A stretch of DNA of 64,000 nucleotides, taken from contig NZ_VMNK01000007.1 in assembly GCF_007625155.1 (NCBI RefSeq), positions 184,076 to 248,075 on the forward strand, read 5' to 3'. Position 1 is the stretch's first letter. Every line of letters begins with the position of its first letter. Below, in pieces: positions 61,456 to 64,000 of this stretch. Position numbers and translations under genes: made by a program. The stretch comes from Denitromonas halophila (GTDB taxonomy: Bacteria > Pseudomonadota > Gammaproteobacteria > Burkholderiales > Rhodocyclaceae). The notes beneath the pieces are model-generated. The model made no database searches and had not been told where the DNA came from. It worked only from the letters and a program-made list of their open reading frames with translations.

Positions 61456-64000
61456 ATGAACACTACACCGCCCAAAACGCTGACCCCCATCGCTGCAGCG
61501 GTCGTTGCTGCATGCGCTTTCGGCCTGCCCAGTCAGGCGCTCTCAGCATCGCTGGCCATCTCTCAGGTCCCGCTCTATCTGGGGGGCACGGTGGAGCCGA
61601 ACATCTTGTTCGTGCTCGATGACTCCGGCTCAATGGACTGGTCCTTCATGCCAGACGGCATTTATTCATACCACAACACAAAACGGGCCAAGTCGAGCTA
61701 TTACAACAAGATCTATTACGACCCCACCGCCACATACCTTCCGCCGCTGGATCAGGATGGCGTGAGTCGAGGCAATTCAAGCTTTACTTCCGCCTGGAAA
61801 GACGGCTATTCAAGCAACCGAGGAACCAATACGGTCAACCTCAGCACCTCATTCAGGCCAACCTGGTATTACGCGGGTTACTCCAATGAATATTCCGCTA
61901 ATTCTCAGGCCGCTTTCTATTACGTATTCAACGCCGGGAACGCCAACTGCAACGGCACCGCAACGGATGACGACTGCTATACCTACGTCAAGGTAGGCAG
62001 CAGTGAAGAAACCAACTTTGCCAACTGGTACTCCTATTACCGCGACCGTATGTCGGCCGCCAAGGCGGGCGTAAGCCGGGCCTTTGCGCAGCAGGGCACG
62101 GGGCTGAGGATTGGTTACGGCCGCATCAACAGAAGCAGCGTAAACGTTGACGGCTTATCGACGTCCACCATCGAACGTGGCGTTCGTGACTTCAGCGACA
62201 AGGACAACTTTGGCAACGTCACCAGCAATCGCAAGCAGTTCTTTGACTGGCTGTTTGCGCAACAGCCTACAGGCAGCACCCCGCTACGTCGGGCACTTGA
62301 TGCCGCAGGCGATTACTACGAGTGGCAAGATAGTCGCGGCGCCGCCAGCACAACCCCGGGCGTATCGGGCGGCAAGGACTTGTCGTGCCGCCAGAACTTC
62401 ACCATTCTGACCACCGACGGCTACTGGACTGATGGCAGTTACTATGAAGCGGCAACGTCAGGCGCCAGGCAAAACAACGACGGTAACAATGGTCCGCTCA
62501 TCACCGGCCCCAATAGTGTGACGTACCAGTACGCCCCGGTCGGCCCGTTCAAGGACAACTGGAGCAACAACCTGGCGGATATCGCCATGTACTACTGGAA
62601 TCGCGATCTGCGCAGCGATCTGACCAACAACGTCCCGGTCAGTACCGACGACCCCGCCTTCTGGCAGCACATGGTGACCTTTGGTGTCGGTCTCGGCGTT
62701 GAAGGCACCATCTCATCAACCACCGCCTTTGCCGCGATTGCGACCAAGACGGACCCTGGTTGGCCCAGCCCGACCTCCAGTGACCCGGCCAAGATTGATG
62801 ACTTGCTGCACGCCAGCCTGAACGGCCGTGGCGAGTTCTTCAGCGCAAAGGACCCGCAAACCTTCGCCAACGCACTCGCGGCCACGCTGGCCACCATCAA
62901 CGCACGGACCAGTTCGGCCGCAACAGTGGCGGCCAACTCCACTCGCCTGAGCACCAATACGCTCCTCTTCCAGGCACGCTTCGACAGCGGCACCTGGACG
63001 GGAGACATGTTGGCCTACAAGATTGATGTCAACACCGGCGACCCAGATACCACGCCGACGTGGCAAGCAAGCAAGCAGATTCCCGCCTTCCTTACGCGCA
63101 GCCTCTTCACCATCAACCCCAGCAACGGACAGGGCATTTCGCTAGCTTGGGCGTCGTTGGCGACGAGCCAGAAAACAGCGCTCAACAACGACTCGACCCT
63201 GCTGGAATGGGTGCGCGGCGACCAGAGCAAAGAGGCGTCAAACAACGGGCCCTTCCGCACGCGCAAGAGCATCATGGGCGACGTCGTCAACTCCGATCCG
63301 GCGTTCGTGAAGAATGAGGACTATGGATACAGCCTGGCCGGCTCGCTAAGCGCAGCGGAACGAAAAGCGTATATCGCGCGACGACTCACGACCACCTTCC
63401 AGAACCGCAAGGGCGCACTCTTCTTTGGAGCCAATGACGGCATTTTCCGTGGTCTGGATAGCGACACGGGCGCAGAGCTGTTCGGCTACGTCCCCAACAC
63501 AATCATGTCCGGCCTGCCAACGCTGGCTGACCCGAAGTACACCCACCGCTACTATGTGGATGGCGCGCCAAAAGTCGGTGATGCCCTCATCGGCAGCAAC
63601 TGGAAAACCGTGCTGGTTGGTTCTACTGGCGCAGGCGGCAAAGGGTACTTCGCGCTCAATGTTGAAAATGCGCATGGCTTCGGTGCCTCTGATGTCCTTT
63701 GGGAAGTCAACGACTCCACCACCGGTTTCGGCGAACTGGGCTTCACGCTCGGCCAGGCATCCATTGGCCGGACTGAGAGCGGTGATTGGGTCGCCATCTT
63801 TGGCAATGGCTACAACAGCGCGGCCCAAAAAGCCCAGTTGTTCGTCGTCAATATCAGTACCGGCGCACTGATCAAGAAAATCGATACCGGCGTCGGAAGT
63901 TCGACAACCCCGAATGGCCTGGCGACGCCCGTCGTCATCGACAGCGACCAGAACGGATCGATTGACCTGATCTACGCCGGTGACTTGCACGGCAATGTCT
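61456..64000 (+). CDS. pilY1: Pilus tip adhesin/retraction regulator PilY1, 3' end outside window
   Basis: Secreted pilus-tip protein; the visible 848 residues are the N-terminal and central parts. Signal peptide about 1-31 (ending LSA). A von Willebrand A-like region follows with the metal-site motif DDSGS (D55, S57, S59). Further on, the PilY1 beta-propeller begins (RTRKSIMGDVVNSDPAFV, then ALFFGANDGIFRGLDSDTG), and a calcium-loop pattern DSDQNGSID is at 829-837, like the one that controls retraction in Pseudomonas PilY1. ATG 61456 follows AAAGG; an ATG at 61420, overlapping pilX, is the alternative. The frame is open to the window edge. Confidence 0.9.
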   Translation, partial: MNTTPPKTLTPIAAAVVAACAFGLPSQALSASLAISQVPLYLGGTVEPNILFVLDDSGSMDWSFMPDGIYSYHNTKRAKSSYYNKIYYDPTATYLPPLDQDGVSRGNSSFTSAWKDGYSSNRGTNTVNLSTSFRPTWYYAGYSNEYSANSQAAFYYVFNAGNANCNGTATDDDCYTYVKVGSSEETNFANWYSYYRDRMSAAKAGVSRAFAQQGTGLRIGYGRINRSSVNVDGLSTSTIERGVRDFSDKDNFGNVTSNRKQFFDWLFAQQPTGSTPLRRALDAAGDYYEWQDSRGAASTTPGVSGGKDLSCRQNFTILTTDGYWTDGSYYEAATSGARQNNDGNNGPLITGPNSVTYQYAPVGPFKDNWSNNLADIAMYYWNRDLRSDLTNNVPVSTDDPAFWQHMVTFGVGLGVEGTISSTTAFAAIATKTDPGWPSPTSSDPAKIDDLLHASLNGRGEFFSAKDPQTFANALAATLATINARTSSAATVAANSTRLSTNTLLFQARFDSGTWTGDMLAYKIDVNTGDPDTTPTWQASKQIPAFLTRSLFTINPSNGQGISLAWASLATSQKTALNNDSTLLEWVRGDQSKEASNNGPFRTRKSIMGDVVNSDPAFVKNEDYGYSLAGSLSAAERKAYIARRLTTTFQNRKGALFFGANDGIFRGLDSDTGAELFGYVPNTIMSGLPTLADPKYTHRYYVDGAPKVGDALIGSNWKTVLVGSTGAGGKGYFALNVENAHGFGASDVLWEVNDSTTGFGELGFTLGQASIGRTESGDWVAIFGNGYNSAAQKAQLFVVNISTGALIKKIDTGVGSSTTPNGLATPVVIDSDQNGSIDLIYAGDLHGNV

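Overview
The window is GC-rich, densely coded DNA of a motile, denitrifying betaproteobacterium. The gene set fits Rhodocyclales/Zoogloeaceae (Azoarcus, Thauera or Denitromonas-like): copper nitrite reductase with NorR, phasins for polyhydroxyalkanoate granules, one polar-type flagellar system with flhF/flhG/fliA and sigma-54 plus sigma-28 promoters, and type IV pilus minor pilins. The taxonomic placement is inference; there is no rRNA here. I see no prophage, intact insertion sequence or CRISPR array.

Layout. (1) 1-3.3 kb: a c-type cytochrome (cut by the window edge) and nirK, divergent from norR, with NorR-type operators between them. (2) 3.3-9 kb: a lipoprotein-type gamma-glutamyltransferase, a GFA-family protein, a two-gene operon of unknown function (a FIST-like protein and a protein resembling the N-terminal half of ISL3 transposases), and an MscS channel. 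(3) 9-10.4 kb: two phasin genes; the main one has a near-consensus sigma-70 promoter bracketed by twin operator-like repeats. (4) 10.5-13.5 kb: a DUF1415 gene and fliOPQR. (5) 13.5-21.7 kb: LysR/MFS divergent pair, DUF2007, a YeeE/TsuA-type transporter with a DUF302 protein, an orphan TRAP permease fusion, yaiI, an S4-domain protein and a small secreted protein. (6) 21.8-35.4 kb: a large flagellar block (lipoprotein, flgL, flgK, flgJIHGFEDCB on the minus strand; flgA, flgM, flgN and an HD-domain gene on the plus strand). (7) 35.5-41.1 kb: parE and parC with a periplasmic binding protein between them. (8) 41.4-46.6 kb: an amino-acid binding protein, a diguanylate cyclase, an Lrp-type regulator divergent from a nucleoside-recognition-domain membrane protein, a bacteriohemerythrin with an FNR-type box, and motD. 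(9) 46.8-50.4 kb: a chemoreceptor and an arsR-arsC-acr3 arsenic resistance operon, which together separate motD from motC. (10) 50.4-57.8 kb: flhB-flhA, then flhF-flhG-fliA-motC. (11) 57.9-64 kb: a DUF192 protein, tRNA-Thr(CGT), and the pilus cluster fimT-pilV-pilW-pilX-pilY1 (pilY1 runs off the window).

How it fits together. Flagellar genes are in at least three clusters and the promoters show a hierarchy: sigma-54 elements ahead of flgB and flgK, sigma-28 elements ahead of flgM and the chemoreceptor, with FliA and its anti-sigma factor FlgM both encoded here. Oxygen/NO control appears at nirK (NorR) and at the hemerythrin gene (FNR-type box). The most unusual items are an FlhG with a degraded Walker A motif but an intact FlhF-activating helix, a palindromic repeat that codes for part of the flgI signal peptide, a FliA with an AT-hook-like tail, the ars insertion between motC and motD, and the FIST-like/ISL3-N-like operon.
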